Assembly (NCBI GenBank): GCA_020725585.1
Contig: DYES01000044.1
Span: forward strand, 1-33,037
Direction of reading: 5' to 3'
DNA: 33,037 bases
Source of the DNA: Desulfovirgula sp.
Lineage (GTDB): Bacteria; Bacillota; Desulfotomaculia; Desulfotomaculales; Nap2-2B
Made by a program: the position numbers and the translations under genes. The notes under the pieces are model-generated. The model ran no database searches. It was given only the letters and a program-made list of their open reading frames with translations, and had not been told where the DNA came from. Of this stretch, positions 1-8,803 are shown piece after piece (the first letter of the stretch is position 1; the number at the start of each line of letters is the position of its first letter).

Positions 1-788
1 CGGACGGCTTCCGAAATAAGAAAACGAGGCGCCCCCGGCAGACTTAAGACGGTGGGGTGAAACTGGACAAACTCCATGTCCATCACTTCCGCCCCGGCGC
101 GGTAGGCCATCGCAACCCCGTCCCCGGTGGCCACCGCCGGGTTGGTGTTGTGTTCGAACAGCTGGCCCAGCCCCCCGGTAGCCAGCACAACGACCCGCCC
201 CCAGAAAATTTTCAAACGCCCCTCGTTAATGTCGTAGACAAGTACGCCCGAGCATGTATTTTCATGCACCAGCAAATCCACGGCAAAATGGTTTTCGCGC
301 ACATCAATATGCGGGTTTTGGCGGGCCTGTTCGGTCAAAACGCGCTGGATCTCCGCACCCGTGGCGTCTCCGGCCGCGTGCAAAATGCGCCGGCGGCTGT
401 GTGCTCCTTCCCGCCCCAGGACCAGTTCCCCGTTTAAAGCGTCAAAGCGGGCGCCCATGGCAATTAGTTCCTTAACCCGCTGGGGGCCTTCGTTGACCAG
501 AATGTTCACCGCTTCATAATCGCATAAACCGGCGCCGGCGGCCAGGGTGTCCTGCAGGTGCAGGCGCGGGGAATCCCCGCTGCCGAGCGCCGCGGCAATC
601 CCCCCCTGAGCCCGGTCCGTATTGCTATCCACCACGGTATGCTTGGTTAAGACGACGACATTTGCGCCCGTCTCGCTGGCGGCGTAAGCAGTATACAACC
701 CGGCTATTCCGCTCCCCAAAATCACATATTCCCATTCTTCTTGAGGCAGCTGCCGGGCTTCAAAGTTCACCAGGTATCTCTTCTGCAA
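1..788 (-). CDS. nadB: L-aspartate oxidase, partial (C-terminus beyond window edge)
   Basis: Minus-strand reading gives ...RYLVNFEARQLPQEEWEYVILGSGIAGLYTAYAASETGANVVVLTKHTVVDSNTDRAQGGIAAALG..., a FAD-binding GSGIAG and TDRAQGGIA signature of NadB; TTG start with GAGGGGG RBS overlapping the nadA end. Absent from ORF track because it runs off the window. Confidence 0.9.
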   Translation of the reverse strand, partial: MQKRYLVNFEARQLPQEEWEYVILGSGIAGLYTAYAASETGANVVVLTKHTVVDSNTDRAQGGIAAALGSGDSPRLHLQDTLAAGAGLCDYEAVNILVNEGPQRVKELIAMGARFDALNGELVLGREGAHSRRRILHAAGDATGAEIQRVLTEQARQNPHIDVRENHFAVDLLVHENTCSGVLVYDINEGRLKIFWGRVVVLATGGLGQLFEHNTNPAVATGDGVAMAYRAGAEVMDMEFVQFHPTVLSLPGAPRFLISEAV

Positions 789-802
789 AAAAACGCGCCC
801 CC

Positions 803-1738
803 TCAAACGATCGCCAGCATTCGTTCTAAAGATTTAAGGGCCTTCTCTCTTATCTCCGGAGGCACCGTAATCTTCGGTTCCAAGGTTGCCAGAGAGCGGT
901 GGAGTTTTTCCAGCGTGGTTGCTTTCATGTTTGGACAGATCATTTTCGGCGCGGCCGGGTAAAATTCCTTTCCCGGACATTGTTTGGATAATTGATAAAG
1001 AATGCCTGTCTCCGTGCCGATAATAAATTTTTTCGCCGCGCTTTCGCGGGCAAACCGCAAAATTCCGGACGTGCTGGCTACCTGGTCGGCCAGTTCCACT
1101 ACTTCCGGCCGGCATTCCGGGTGAACCAGGACAAGCGCGTCCGGATGCTCCTGGCGGGCAGCCAGGATATCCTCCCTGGTCAATTTATCGTGCGTCGGGC
1201 AATAGCCCTCCCAAACATGAATTTTCCGGTCCGTCTGCCGGGCGATATAGGCGCCCAGGTTTTTGTCCGGAACAAAGAGGATGTTTTCCTCCGGCGAAAG
1301 GGCGCTGATGACTTTGACAACGTTTGCGCTTGTGCAGGCGATATCGCTTTGGGCTTTTACTTCCGCCGATGTATTGACGTAACAAACCACGGTAGCCCTT
1401 GGAAAACTGCTCTTCCAGCGCTCTAAATCGACGGCCGTAATCATCTCGGCCATGGGACAGCCGGCGTTTTCCTCGGGCAGTAAAACAATTTTCTCGGGAG
1501 ACAAAATGGCGGCGCTCTCCGCCATAAAATGCACACCGCAAAAGACAATAACCTGCGCATCGGTTCGGGCGGCCTGCCGGGAGAGCTCCAGCGAATCGCC
1601 GACGAAATCCGCAACCTCCTGGATCTCCGGCCGCTGATAATAATGGCTTAAAATAACCGCCCGGCGCTGTTCCTTGAGCCGCTTTATTTCCTCTTTGAGC
1701 CGGTCATGCTTTCCAAGATTTCTTTCGTCCATGAGCAT
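803..1738 (-). CDS. nadA: quinolinate synthase NadA
   Basis: AVILSHYYQRPEIQEVADFVGDSLELSRQAA, VFCGVHFMAESAAILSPEKIVLLPEENAGCPMA, CPNMKATTLEKL are NadA hallmarks; adjacent to nadB. Confidence 0.95.
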   Translation of the reverse strand: MLMDERNLGKHDRLKEEIKRLKEQRRAVILSHYYQRPEIQEVADFVGDSLELSRQAARTDAQVIVFCGVHFMAESAAILSPEKIVLLPEENAGCPMAEMITAVDLERWKSSFPRATVVCYVNTSAEVKAQSDIACTSANVVKVISALSPEENILFVPDKNLGAYIARQTDRKIHVWEGYCPTHDKLTREDILAARQEHPDALVLVHPECRPEVVELADQVASTSGILRFARESAAKKFIIGTETGILYQLSKQCPGKEFYPAAPKMICPNMKATTLEKLHRSLATLEPKITVPPEIREKALKSLERMLAIV

Positions 1739-1768
1739 ATTCTATCCACCGCTGGCCAGATTTGTCAA
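1739..1768 (-). promoter_or_regulatory. putative sigma-A promoter of nadA (-35 TTGACA, 18-nt spacer, -10 TAGAAT)
   Basis: Minus strand TTGACA (1763-1768), 18 nt, TAGAAT (1739-1744) directly abutting the annotated ATG. Confidence 0.55.
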
Positions 1769-1776
1769 GGTGAGAA

Positions 1777-1803
1777 GGAAAAATGACCGCCGATGACCGG
1801 TCA
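1777..1803 (-). terminator. Rho-independent terminator after panD
   Basis: Minus strand TGACCG-GTCATCGG-CGGTCA followed by TTTTTCC; 6-bp stem overlapping the panD stop codon. Confidence 0.6.
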
Positions 1804-2160
1804 AAATTTACCTGCGCGGCGAATTTCCGTGATCCGGTTCTGGCCGTCGACCATCACGGCAGTGGGCTGAAGAGCCCTGGCTTCTTCCGGCGTCACCAGG
1901 ACGTAGGCGATGATGATCACCAGATCTCCGGGCTGCGCCAGGCGGGCCGCCGCGCCGTTTAAGCAGACCGTCCCGGACCCGCGCTCCCCTTCCAGCACGT
2001 AGGTTTCCAGGCGCGCCCCGTTATTGATATTAACCACCTGCACCTTTTCGTAAGGCAAAATCCCGGCCGCCTCCAGCAGCTCCGCATCGATGGTAATGCT
2101 GCCCATATAGTTTAAGTTGGCCTCCGTTACGGTAGCCCGGTGAATTTTGGATTTAAACAT
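1801..2160 (-). CDS. panD: aspartate 1-decarboxylase
   Basis: [50 protein letters not shown]...; contains the GS self-cleavage site (MGSITID). Start trimmed from ORF to MFKSKIH. Confidence 0.96.
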   Translation of the reverse strand: MFKSKIHRATVTEANLNYMGSITIDAELLEAAGILPYEKVQVVNINNGARLETYVLEGERGSGTVCLNGAAARLAQPGDLVIIIAYVLVTPEEARALQPTAVMVDGQNRITEIRRAGKF

Positions 2161-3118
2161 AGTTAAAAGCATCGCCGGCACCCCCTGAATTCCCTGGATT
2201 TAAAATCGTGTTATCAATTAAGCGGGTTTTGCCGATCCGCACCGCCAGAGCAAGCAGGCCCGGGCCCTGCAGGCGGGCGAGCGGTTCTAAATCGGGCAGC
2301 GAGCGAATTTCTGCGTAATCAATTTGCGCCAGCGGTTCAGACGCAATTTCCTGGCGAACAATTTCTAAGAGCCTGGCCACGTCCATTTCCCCGCCCGCCA
2401 CCGCCCGCTCCGCCAGTTTCAAGCTCCGGTACAGCACCCGGGCCGCCTCTCTCTCCCGGGGCCCCAGGTAGACGTTGCGGGAGCTCATGGCCAGCCCGTC
2501 CGGCTCCCTTACGGTGGGCACGGTAACGATCTCCAGAGGCATGTTTAGATCCCTGACCATTCTCTTAATCACCAGCGCCTGCTGCGCATCCTTCTGGCCA
2601 AAATAGGCCCGGTCCGGCAAAACGATATTGAACAGCTTGGCCACCACGGTCGTCACGCCGCGAAAGTGGCCCGGGCGGGAAAGACCGCACAGGCACTGCG
2701 TCAGCCCCGCCACTTCCACGTGGGTGGAAAAACCGGCCGGGTACATTTCTTCCACCGGCGGGGTAAAGAGGGCGTCCACCCCCACCTCCGCGGCCAGTCT
2801 TTTGTCCCTTTCAAAATCCCGGGGATACTCGTTAAAATCCTCCTGAGGACCAAATTGCAAAGGGTTGACAAAAATGCTGACGACCACCACGTCACAGGCT
2901 TTTTTGGCCTCCCGCATCAGGGTAAGGTGGCCTTCGTGAAAGTAGCCCATGGTGGGCACAAAACCGATGGTTTGCGAGCGCGCCCGCGCCTGCCGGACAA
3001 ATCCCCTGATCTCGCTAATTGTTCGGCAAACCAACACCAGCCCCACTCCTCGAAACGCAAAATAAAGTACTCTTTGAGCCCGCGCCTTTTCGCCCCTGCG
3101 CCCGGGACTTTCTAGCAT
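2153..3118 (-). CDS. panC: pantoate--beta-alanine ligase (start may be further downstream)
   Basis: [77 protein letters not shown]. Confidence 0.96.
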   Translation of the reverse strand: MLESPGRRGEKARAQRVLYFAFRGVGLVLVCRTISEIRGFVRQARARSQTIGFVPTMGYFHEGHLTLMREAKKACDVVVVSIFVNPLQFGPQEDFNEYPRDFERDKRLAAEVGVDALFTPPVEEMYPAGFSTHVEVAGLTQCLCGLSRPGHFRGVTTVVAKLFNIVLPDRAYFGQKDAQQALVIKRMVRDLNMPLEIVTVPTVREPDGLAMSSRNVYLGPREREAARVLYRSLKLAERAVAGGEMDVARLLEIVRQEIASEPLAQIDYAEIRSLPDLEPLARLQGPGLLALAVRIGKTRLIDNTILNPGNSGGAGDAFNYV

Positions 3119-3948
3119 AGCCTGGCGAGTACCTCTTCAGGCATGTGAAAGGAGTGCTCCGGCCCGGGGAAGGTTCCGTTTTGCACTTCCTCGCGGTAGG
3201 CCACGAGCGCCTTCATAATGTCTTCGTGGATATTAGCGTAGCGCTTGACAAACTTTGGCCCGGCGCCGCCGTACATGCCCAGCAGGTCATGGGTGACCAG
3301 AATCTGCCCGCTGCAGTACGGGCCCGCGCCAATGCCGATCGTGGGTACTTCCAGCATTTCCGTGACCATCTTGGCCAGCGCGGTGGGCACACATTCCAAA
3401 ACAATCGCAAACACCCCGGCCTCCTCCAAAGCCTTCGCGTCGGCAAGCAGTTTTCTGGCCGCCGCCTCGTCCTTGCCCTGCACTTTATAGCCGCCCATTT
3501 GGTGAACGGACTGGGGAGTAAGCCCCAGGTGGCCCATCACAGGGATCCCCGCTGCGACCAGCGCTTTCACCGTCTGCGCCACCTCCTGGCCGCCCTCCAG
3601 CTTAACCGCCTGCGCCCCGCCTTCTTGAATAATGCGCCCGGCGTTCCGCAGGCTTTCCTCTACGGACAGATGATAAGAAAGAAAGGGCATATCGCCTACC
3701 ACCATCGCCCTGGATACCCCCCGGGTGACGGCCTTGATATGGTGCACCATGTCGTCCATCGTTACGGGGATCGTGGAACTGTAACCCAAAACGACGTTCC
3801 CCAGGGAATCCCCCACCAGGATGCCGTCAATGCCGGCGGCGTCGACCAGCTTCGCCATAGGGTAGTCGTAGGCCGTGAGCATGGTGAGCGGACGCCCCTC
3901 TTTTTTGGCCTGGCGGAAGTAGGCAGTAGTTACGCGCTCACTGTTCAT
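3112..3948 (-). CDS. panB: 3-methyl-2-oxobutanoate hydroxymethyltransferase
   Basis: LTMLTAYDYPMAKLVDAAGIDGILVGDSLGNVVLGYSSTIPVTMDDM, VKLEGG, GHLGLTPQSVHQMGGYKVQG. Confidence 0.97.
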   Translation of the reverse strand: MNSERVTTAYFRQAKKEGRPLTMLTAYDYPMAKLVDAAGIDGILVGDSLGNVVLGYSSTIPVTMDDMVHHIKAVTRGVSRAMVVGDMPFLSYHLSVEESLRNAGRIIQEGGAQAVKLEGGQEVAQTVKALVAAGIPVMGHLGLTPQSVHQMGGYKVQGKDEAAARKLLADAKALEEAGVFAIVLECVPTALAKMVTEMLEVPTIGIGAGPYCSGQILVTHDLLGMYGGAGPKFVKRYANIHEDIMKALVAYREEVQNGTFPGPEHSFHMPEEVLARLC

Positions 3949-4829
3949 TCAATTTCTTCCCCCTTTAAAATTTTTTCCAGTTGGGCAGCCTGCCCGCGAT
4001 CGATACTCCCCTTCTCGCAAGCTACACCCACGGTATACAAGCCCAGGGTACGGTAAAGGTTCAGCTCCCTCTCGCCGACCTGTTTTAAAGCCGGCAGGTG
4101 ATCCTGAATGGTAGCGCCGTCACCCCTGGAGATGGGCCCGGTGAGGGCTTGCACCGGGCCCACCCGGCGCACGTTATTGATTGTACCCTGAACCAGGGGA
4201 AACAGCGCCCGGAAGGCTTCCTCCCGGGACAGGCCAAAATGCTGGTAAAGGCCGGTGGCCAAGTGGAGCAAAGAAACCAGGTAATTGGAAGCGATGCAGG
4301 CCGCCGCGTGATAGAGCGGTTTGTCCTGCGCACCGATCGTAAACGCCTTCCCCCCTAAATCAAGAACCACCTGCCTGGCCAGGGGAAGAGCCCGTTCATC
4401 TCCTTCCAGCGCAAAGTAAGATCCGGGCAAATTTTTTATGGCGCCTTCCACATCGGCAAAGGATTGCAGAGGGTGAATGGATACCCCCAGCGCACCTGCC
4501 TCTTTCACGCCGCGCAGCTCGCCGGCTGCGTGCGCCCCGCTGGTGTGCGCCACCACCTGGCCGGAAAAAAAGCCCCCCTCCTGGGCGATCCTTTCCGCCG
4601 TCCGGGCAATCTCCCGGTCCGGCGTGGTGATGAAAACAAGCCCGGCCCGCCGGGTAAGTTCAGAAGCGTTTTCGTACGCCGGGCACCGCAAAGCTTCGGC
4701 CAGTGCTTGAGCTGAACGCAGGCTGCGGCTGGCCACCCCGGCCACCGGATAACCTTTTTTCTGCAGTAAAATGGCCAGCGCCGAGCCGACTTTGCCGGCC
4801 CCGACAATGGCAAGGGCAGGTTTTTGCAC
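3945..4829 (-). CDS. Rossmann-like/DUF2520 dehydrogenase; candidate ketopantoate reductase (PanG-like)
   Basis: N-terminal ALAIVGAGKVGSALAILLQKKGY Rossmann motif, VVAHTSGAHAAGEL and SIHPLQSF motifs typical of DUF2520 proteins; first gene of panBCD operon with ATGA overlap to panB. Confidence 0.85.
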   Translation of the reverse strand: MQKPALAIVGAGKVGSALAILLQKKGYPVAGVASRSLRSAQALAEALRCPAYENASELTRRAGLVFITTPDREIARTAERIAQEGGFFSGQVVAHTSGAHAAGELRGVKEAGALGVSIHPLQSFADVEGAIKNLPGSYFALEGDERALPLARQVVLDLGGKAFTIGAQDKPLYHAAACIASNYLVSLLHLATGLYQHFGLSREEAFRALFPLVQGTINNVRRVGPVQALTGPISRGDGATIQDHLPALKQVGERELNLYRTLGLYTVGVACEKGSIDRGQAAQLEKILKGEEIE

Positions 4830-4854
4830 GGTACAAATCTCCTTCTCCGTTTTC

Positions 4855-4893
4855 TAAAAAAGAAAACCTTCCGGACAGGCCAAATCCGAAAGG
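4855..4893 (-). terminator. Rho-independent terminator/attenuator inside the pan-operon leader
   Basis: Minus strand CCTTTCGGA-TTTGGCCTG-TCCGGAAGG (9-bp stem) followed by TTTTCTTTTTT, located upstream of the first gene's RBS. Confidence 0.75.
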
Positions 4894-5017
4894 CTTCTTT
4901 TCTGTGTTCCTCCCGTCTCGGTCCATCCCGGCTCCAAGCGGTCGACTCATGAAGACTTAAAAAGCTAAATAAAAGGACACACCATAAGGTAAGGCTCCAC
5001 GTGGATGCCAACCTTCT

Positions 5018-5050
5018 AAGTGTATTTTAAGTGTATTTTAAGTGTATTTT
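5018..5050. repeat. 3 x 11-bp perfect tandem repeat (AAGTGTATTTT / AAAATACACTT)
   Basis: Three consecutive identical units at 5018-5028, 5029-5039, 5040-5050; each carries a TAAAAT -10-like hexamer on the minus strand. Confidence 0.95.
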
Positions 5051-5074
5051 AACATATCCTGCCGGAGATAGCAA
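5046..5074 (-). promoter_or_regulatory. putative promoter of pan operon (-35 TTGCTA, 17-nt spacer, -10 TAAAAT)
   Basis: Minus strand TTGCTA (5069-5074), 17 nt, TAAAAT (5046-5051), just past the folK stop. Confidence 0.5.
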
Positions 5075-5084
5075 CGCATAAAAA

Positions 5085-5570
5085 TTACATTTTTTCGACC
5101 TCCTGCAATCTTACCAGTTCTTGACTTAAATCCGCAACCCGACCGTGACCCGGCAGACAAAGATCGGGATCAAGATCCGCCAGCGGCGCCAGGACAAAAG
5201 CACGCTCAACCATCCGCGGGTGAGGAACAACAAGATCGGGTTCGTTAACCACGGCATCCCCGTAAAGCAACAAATCCAGGTCGATTACCCGCGGCCCCCA
5301 ACGCACGTCCCGCACCCGGCCCATTTTTTCTTCGATGCTCAGCAAAACAGCCAGCAGGCGCCCGGGCGGCAAAGCGGTTTCGATTTCCACCACCGTGTTG
5401 ATAAACCAGTCCTGCCCTGCATAGCCCCAGGGCGCCGTTCGGTAAAAAGGGGCCACCTTTTTTACGGAAATACCCTCTTCGCCAGCCAACAAAAAAATAG
5501 CCCTTTGTGCGTTCGCCTCTTTGTCGCCCAGGTTGGAGCCAAGGCCAATAAAACACCGCACGCGATCCAT
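5085..5570 (-). CDS. folK: 2-amino-4-hydroxy-6-hydroxymethyldihydropteridine diphosphokinase
   Basis: CFIGLGSNLGDKEANAQRA, FYRTAPWGYAGQDWFINTVVEIET, RVRDVRWGPRVIDLDLLLYGD, VPHPRMVERAFVLAPL. Confidence 0.96.
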   Translation of the reverse strand: MDRVRCFIGLGSNLGDKEANAQRAIFLLAGEEGISVKKVAPFYRTAPWGYAGQDWFINTVVEIETALPPGRLLAVLLSIEEKMGRVRDVRWGPRVIDLDLLLYGDAVVNEPDLVVPHPRMVERAFVLAPLADLDPDLCLPGHGRVADLSQELVRLQEVEKM

Positions 5571-5606
5571 ATCCTGTACAAGCCTTTCTTATTTTTCCTT
5601 TTTAAG

Positions 5607-5666
5607 TTATCCACAGCCTAAAGCTTTTTAAAAAAGTTATTAACAGAGTTATTCACATTATCCACA
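5607..5666 (+). promoter_or_regulatory. cluster of four DnaA-box-like 9-mers
   Basis: TTATCCACA (5607-5615), TTATTAACA (5637-5645), TTATTCACA (5649-5657), TTATCCACA (5658-5666), all in the same orientation. Confidence 0.7.
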
Positions 5667-5683
5667 GGTATTGAGCCAAAGGA

Positions 5684-6706
5684 TCAATACTGCTCTTCGC
5701 CGAGTTTAAGGCCGGGCGAGGCGTTTAAGGTGAAAGGAGCGAAATCTCCCCGCATGTACTTATAGTAGGCCGCGCAGCCAATCATGGCGGCGTTGTCCGT
5801 ACACAGCACGGGAGGTGGGTAAACTACCGGCAGCATCTGCCGTTCGGCGCCGGCCTGGAAAAGCTCGCGCAAACGTGCGTTGGCGGCCACGCCCCCGGCT
5901 AAAAGCACGGCGCTTGCCTTGTATTTTTTAGCGGCCTGGAAAGTTTTCTCCACGAGCACGTCCAGCACAGCTTTTTGGAAAGAGGCCGCCACATCCGCCT
6001 TGTCGAGCGCAACCTGCCGCTCTTTCGCCTGGCGCAGGTAATTAATCACGGCCGTCTTTAAGCCGCTGAAGCTGAAGTCAAAAGTTCCTTCCTCCAGGTA
6101 GGCGCGCGGAAAATGGATGGCCTCTTCGTCGCCGTAGGCGGAGAGCTGTTCGATTGCGGGGCCGCCGGGATAACCCAGGTCCAGGACGCGGGCTATTTTA
6201 TCAAATGCCTCGCCTGCGGCGTCGTCGCGCGTGCTGCCCACCAGCCGGTAGCTCCCGTGGCGGCTGATGACCACCAGGTCGGTGTGTCCGCCGCTGACAA
6301 TCAGGCAAACCAGGGGAAAGCAAAGCGCGGGCGCCGCTAAAAAATTGGCGTAAATGTGCCCTTCCAGGTGATTCACCGCCACAAGCGGGATATTTAACGC
6401 AAAAGAGATGGCTTTCGCCGCAGCCACCCCCACCAGCAAGGCTCCCGCCAGGCCGGGGCCATAGGTAACCCCCACCGCATCCAGATCGGCAAAACGCAAC
6501 CCCGCCTTCTCTAAAGCTTCTGCAATCACCCTGTTGATTAACTCCAGGTGCTTGCGGGAGGCAACCTCCGGAACCACCCCGCCGAATTTTTTGTGGAAGT
6601 CAACCTGCGACGAAATAATATTCGACCTGACCAACAAACCATCTTCCACCACGGCGGCGGAAGTTTCATCGCAAGAAGTTTCAATCGCCAGTATTTTTAC
6701 ACTCAT
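5684..6706 (-). CDS. tsaD: tRNA N6-adenosine threonylcarbamoyltransferase
   Basis: ILAIETSCDETSAAVVEDG, VNHLEGHIYANF, VSGGHTDLV, GGVAANARLRELF. Confidence 0.97.
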   Translation of the reverse strand: MSVKILAIETSCDETSAAVVEDGLLVRSNIISSQVDFHKKFGGVVPEVASRKHLELINRVIAEALEKAGLRFADLDAVGVTYGPGLAGALLVGVAAAKAISFALNIPLVAVNHLEGHIYANFLAAPALCFPLVCLIVSGGHTDLVVISRHGSYRLVGSTRDDAAGEAFDKIARVLDLGYPGGPAIEQLSAYGDEEAIHFPRAYLEEGTFDFSFSGLKTAVINYLRQAKERQVALDKADVAASFQKAVLDVLVEKTFQAAKKYKASAVLLAGGVAANARLRELFQAGAERQMLPVVYPPPVLCTDNAAMIGCAAYYKYMRGDFAPFTLNASPGLKLGEEQY

Positions 6707-6711
6707 TCTCT

Positions 6712-7467
6712 TTATTCCTCAAGTGGCTCCCCCAGGGCAGCCATTAAATCGGTAAAAACCTGTCCCGCAGAATGGCGGATGACTAGCTCCGCGTGCTCAT
6801 CCCATGATGTCGGGTCGCGATTAATAATCACGACCCGGCGTGCCAGCTGGGGCAAACCCGCAACCGGGTAAACCGTCAGGCTGCTGCCCACAACAATGAG
6901 CAGCTGGCAGCCGGAAAGAACCTGCGTAGCTGTAAAGAATTCATCGCTCATGCGGTCCTCGAATAAAACTACGTTGGGACGCAAAACTCCTCCGCATTTT
7001 TCGCACAGGGGAGGGTTTTGCCCCGATTTATACAAGTCCACCAGCAAGTCAAAGGGGTAAACACTTTCGCACTTTGTGCAGCGGCAGGTGCGCAGATGGC
7101 CGTGCACTTCCCAAACTCGCTGCGAACCCGCCTTGATATGCAGGCCGTCGATGTTCTGGGTAATGACGCCCGCCAGGTAACCCAGCTTTTCCAGGCGTGC
7201 CAGCGCAAGGTGGGCGTTGTTCGGCCGGCAGTCCCGGTAAGATGTCCAGCGTGTCAGGTTAAGTTCGTAAAACCTGGCCGGATCCCTGCGCAAGGCGGTA
7301 AGGCTGGCCGTTTTCATCGGATCGTACTTGGTCCAAAGTCCTGTCCCGGGGCTGCGAAAATCGGGTATGCCGCTTTCCGTGCTGATCCCCGCCCCCGTCA
7401 GGGCGTAAGCCGGACGGCAGGTTTTCAGCAAATCAGCAAGGGCAGCAATTTGCTCATGATAATTCAT
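6712..7467 (-). CDS. NAD-dependent protein deacylase (sirtuin, Sir2 family)
   Basis: [53 protein letters not shown]...CEKCGG zinc site, [24 protein letters not shown]. Confidence 0.96.
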   Translation of the reverse strand: MNYHEQIAALADLLKTCRPAYALTGAGISTESGIPDFRSPGTGLWTKYDPMKTASLTALRRDPARFYELNLTRWTSYRDCRPNNAHLALARLEKLGYLAGVITQNIDGLHIKAGSQRVWEVHGHLRTCRCTKCESVYPFDLLVDLYKSGQNPPLCEKCGGVLRPNVVLFEDRMSDEFFTATQVLSGCQLLIVVGSSLTVYPVAGLPQLARRVVIINRDPTSWDEHAELVIRHSAGQVFTDLMAALGEPLEE

Positions 7468-7565
7468 TCCTTTCGCCCCCTTTCCTTCCTACCTACCTAA
7501 AACCTTCCTCCCTACCGAAAATAAAAGAAGCAGCTGCCCTCAAAGGGTATTTAACAGGCCATCCT

Positions 7566-8150
7566 TTACTTCTTACACCCGTTTCCTATGCCGCCCAAGT
7601 CCCCACGTTCAATCACTTCAAAAATTTCCTCCCAGGAGGAACACCGCCGGACAAGGGGAGGGAGCTGACCCTGATTGTAAGGCGCGTCCAACAAAAGCAC
7701 TGGAACTCCGCAGGAGCTGATCTGGTGAGCATTTTTCAAGCTGTCCTCAATAAACAAATCCACCGATATTCTGCTGCACGCTTCCCTTTTGTCGTGACTG
7801 CCCAGCAGGATTAATCCGTGGTAAGGAATGGCGTGCTTGCGGAGCCACTTTTCCGTTTGGGGGCGGTATTTTTCGTTGCGGGCGGAGACGAGAAAAATAG
7901 CGTGCTTTTGAGCCAGCATAGAGAGACATTGAGCGGCCCCATCCTTTAAAGCCGGGCCTTCCATTAAGGCCTCCTCTTTTTCGCGCAAAAACTTAAACAT
8001 GTCGGCATCGCTTAAACCGTACACTTTAAATATATTATAATCGTTAATATCCTGTAAAGCCAGGTCGGCTTGAAAATAATTGTTGAGCTCGCGAACCAAA
8101 AGCACAAAGGTGTCCGCGATAACGCCGTCGATGTCCACGCCAATGCGCAT
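7566..8150 (-). CDS. HAD-superfamily 5'(3')-deoxyribonucleotidase-like protein (NT5C type)
   Basis: MRIGVDIDGVIADTF (HAD motif I), FLVSARNEKYRPQTEKWL, DLFIEDSLKNA. Start trimmed to MRIGVD. Confidence 0.8.
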   Translation of the reverse strand: MRIGVDIDGVIADTFVLLVRELNNYFQADLALQDINDYNIFKVYGLSDADMFKFLREKEEALMEGPALKDGAAQCLSMLAQKHAIFLVSARNEKYRPQTEKWLRKHAIPYHGLILLGSHDKREACSRISVDLFIEDSLKNAHQISSCGVPVLLLDAPYNQGQLPPLVRRCSSWEEIFEVIERGDLGGIGNGCKK

Positions 8151-8189
8151 AAGAGCTCCCTCCAACCACATGATTCAGATGATTGTAAA

Positions 8190-8229
8190 GAATACAAAAA
8201 GCCGACAATATAAGAAACCTCGTCGGCTT
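8190..8229 (-). terminator. Rho-independent terminator downstream of the 109-aa ORF
   Basis: Minus strand AAGCCGAC...GTCGGCTT 8-bp stem followed by TTTGTATTCTTT. Confidence 0.65.
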
Positions 8230-8258
8230 CATTGATGAGGGTTTGAAAACGTGGGAAG

Positions 8259-8588
8259 CTAGTTCAAAATGTTGCTGATGTCCACGTATAAAGCTCTCTC
8301 CTGCTCGTCAAACCTGGCTTCACATTTACCCCGCGGGTTTATTCCGAAATGCTTGAAAAACCCTTTGCCAAAAACTTTCGTCTTTTTAATCTGCATTCCG
8401 CCGTCATCCACGGCCCGGATGCGCACTGTTTTTGTTTCGCCGTCATAAGCCAATTCCACGTGCCGCGAGTTAAGTTTTTCCCTGGAAACATTATTTAAAA
8501 CAATTGAACTCTTGGAGAAGGATACTATCGGCGCTTTTTCCACTTTTTCGCCGCGAGGTTTATAAACCTCAAAAGCCACTCTGATCAT
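8259..8588 (-). CDS. hypothetical small protein (109 aa)
   Basis: Intact ORF with own terminator; AGGAGATGATC start context; no family recognised. Confidence 0.7.
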   Translation of the reverse strand: MIRVAFEVYKPRGEKVEKAPIVSFSKSSIVLNNVSREKLNSRHVELAYDGETKTVRIRAVDDGGMQIKKTKVFGKGFFKHFGINPRGKCEARFDEQERALYVDISNILN

Positions 8589-8688
8589 CTCCTCTATCTT
8601 TTGAAAGACATTATATAATAAATGAAATAATTATGTCAATAAAGTACTTATTCGAATATTTTCAATAAAACCATTTCATTTCTCGCTA

Positions 8689-8717
8689 TTGTAAATTACA
8701 AGTTATCTCGTTATAAT
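8689..8717 (+). promoter_or_regulatory. putative sigma-A promoter for acuA (-35 TTGTAA, 17-nt spacer, -10 TATAAT)
   Basis: TTGTAA (8689-8694), 17 nt, TATAAT (8712-8717) in AT-rich intergenic DNA. Confidence 0.6.
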
Positions 8718-8803
8718 AATTGTTAAACATGACAAAATTATTTTATTACTAACCTGTCTAACCCGGCAAAGTTGAAAGTTCGGCTGCGAAGGTGAGTCTT
8801 TTT

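Noticed and set aside
3145-4056. 303-aa plus-strand ORF
   Set aside because: Antisense shadow of panB in GC-rich DNA; composition (His/Arg/Gln-rich) not protein-like and no family match.
4505-5011. 168-aa minus ORF and 96-aa minus ORF in the pan leader
   Set aside because: They run through the leader terminator and overlap the DUF2520 gene in another frame; no family signal.
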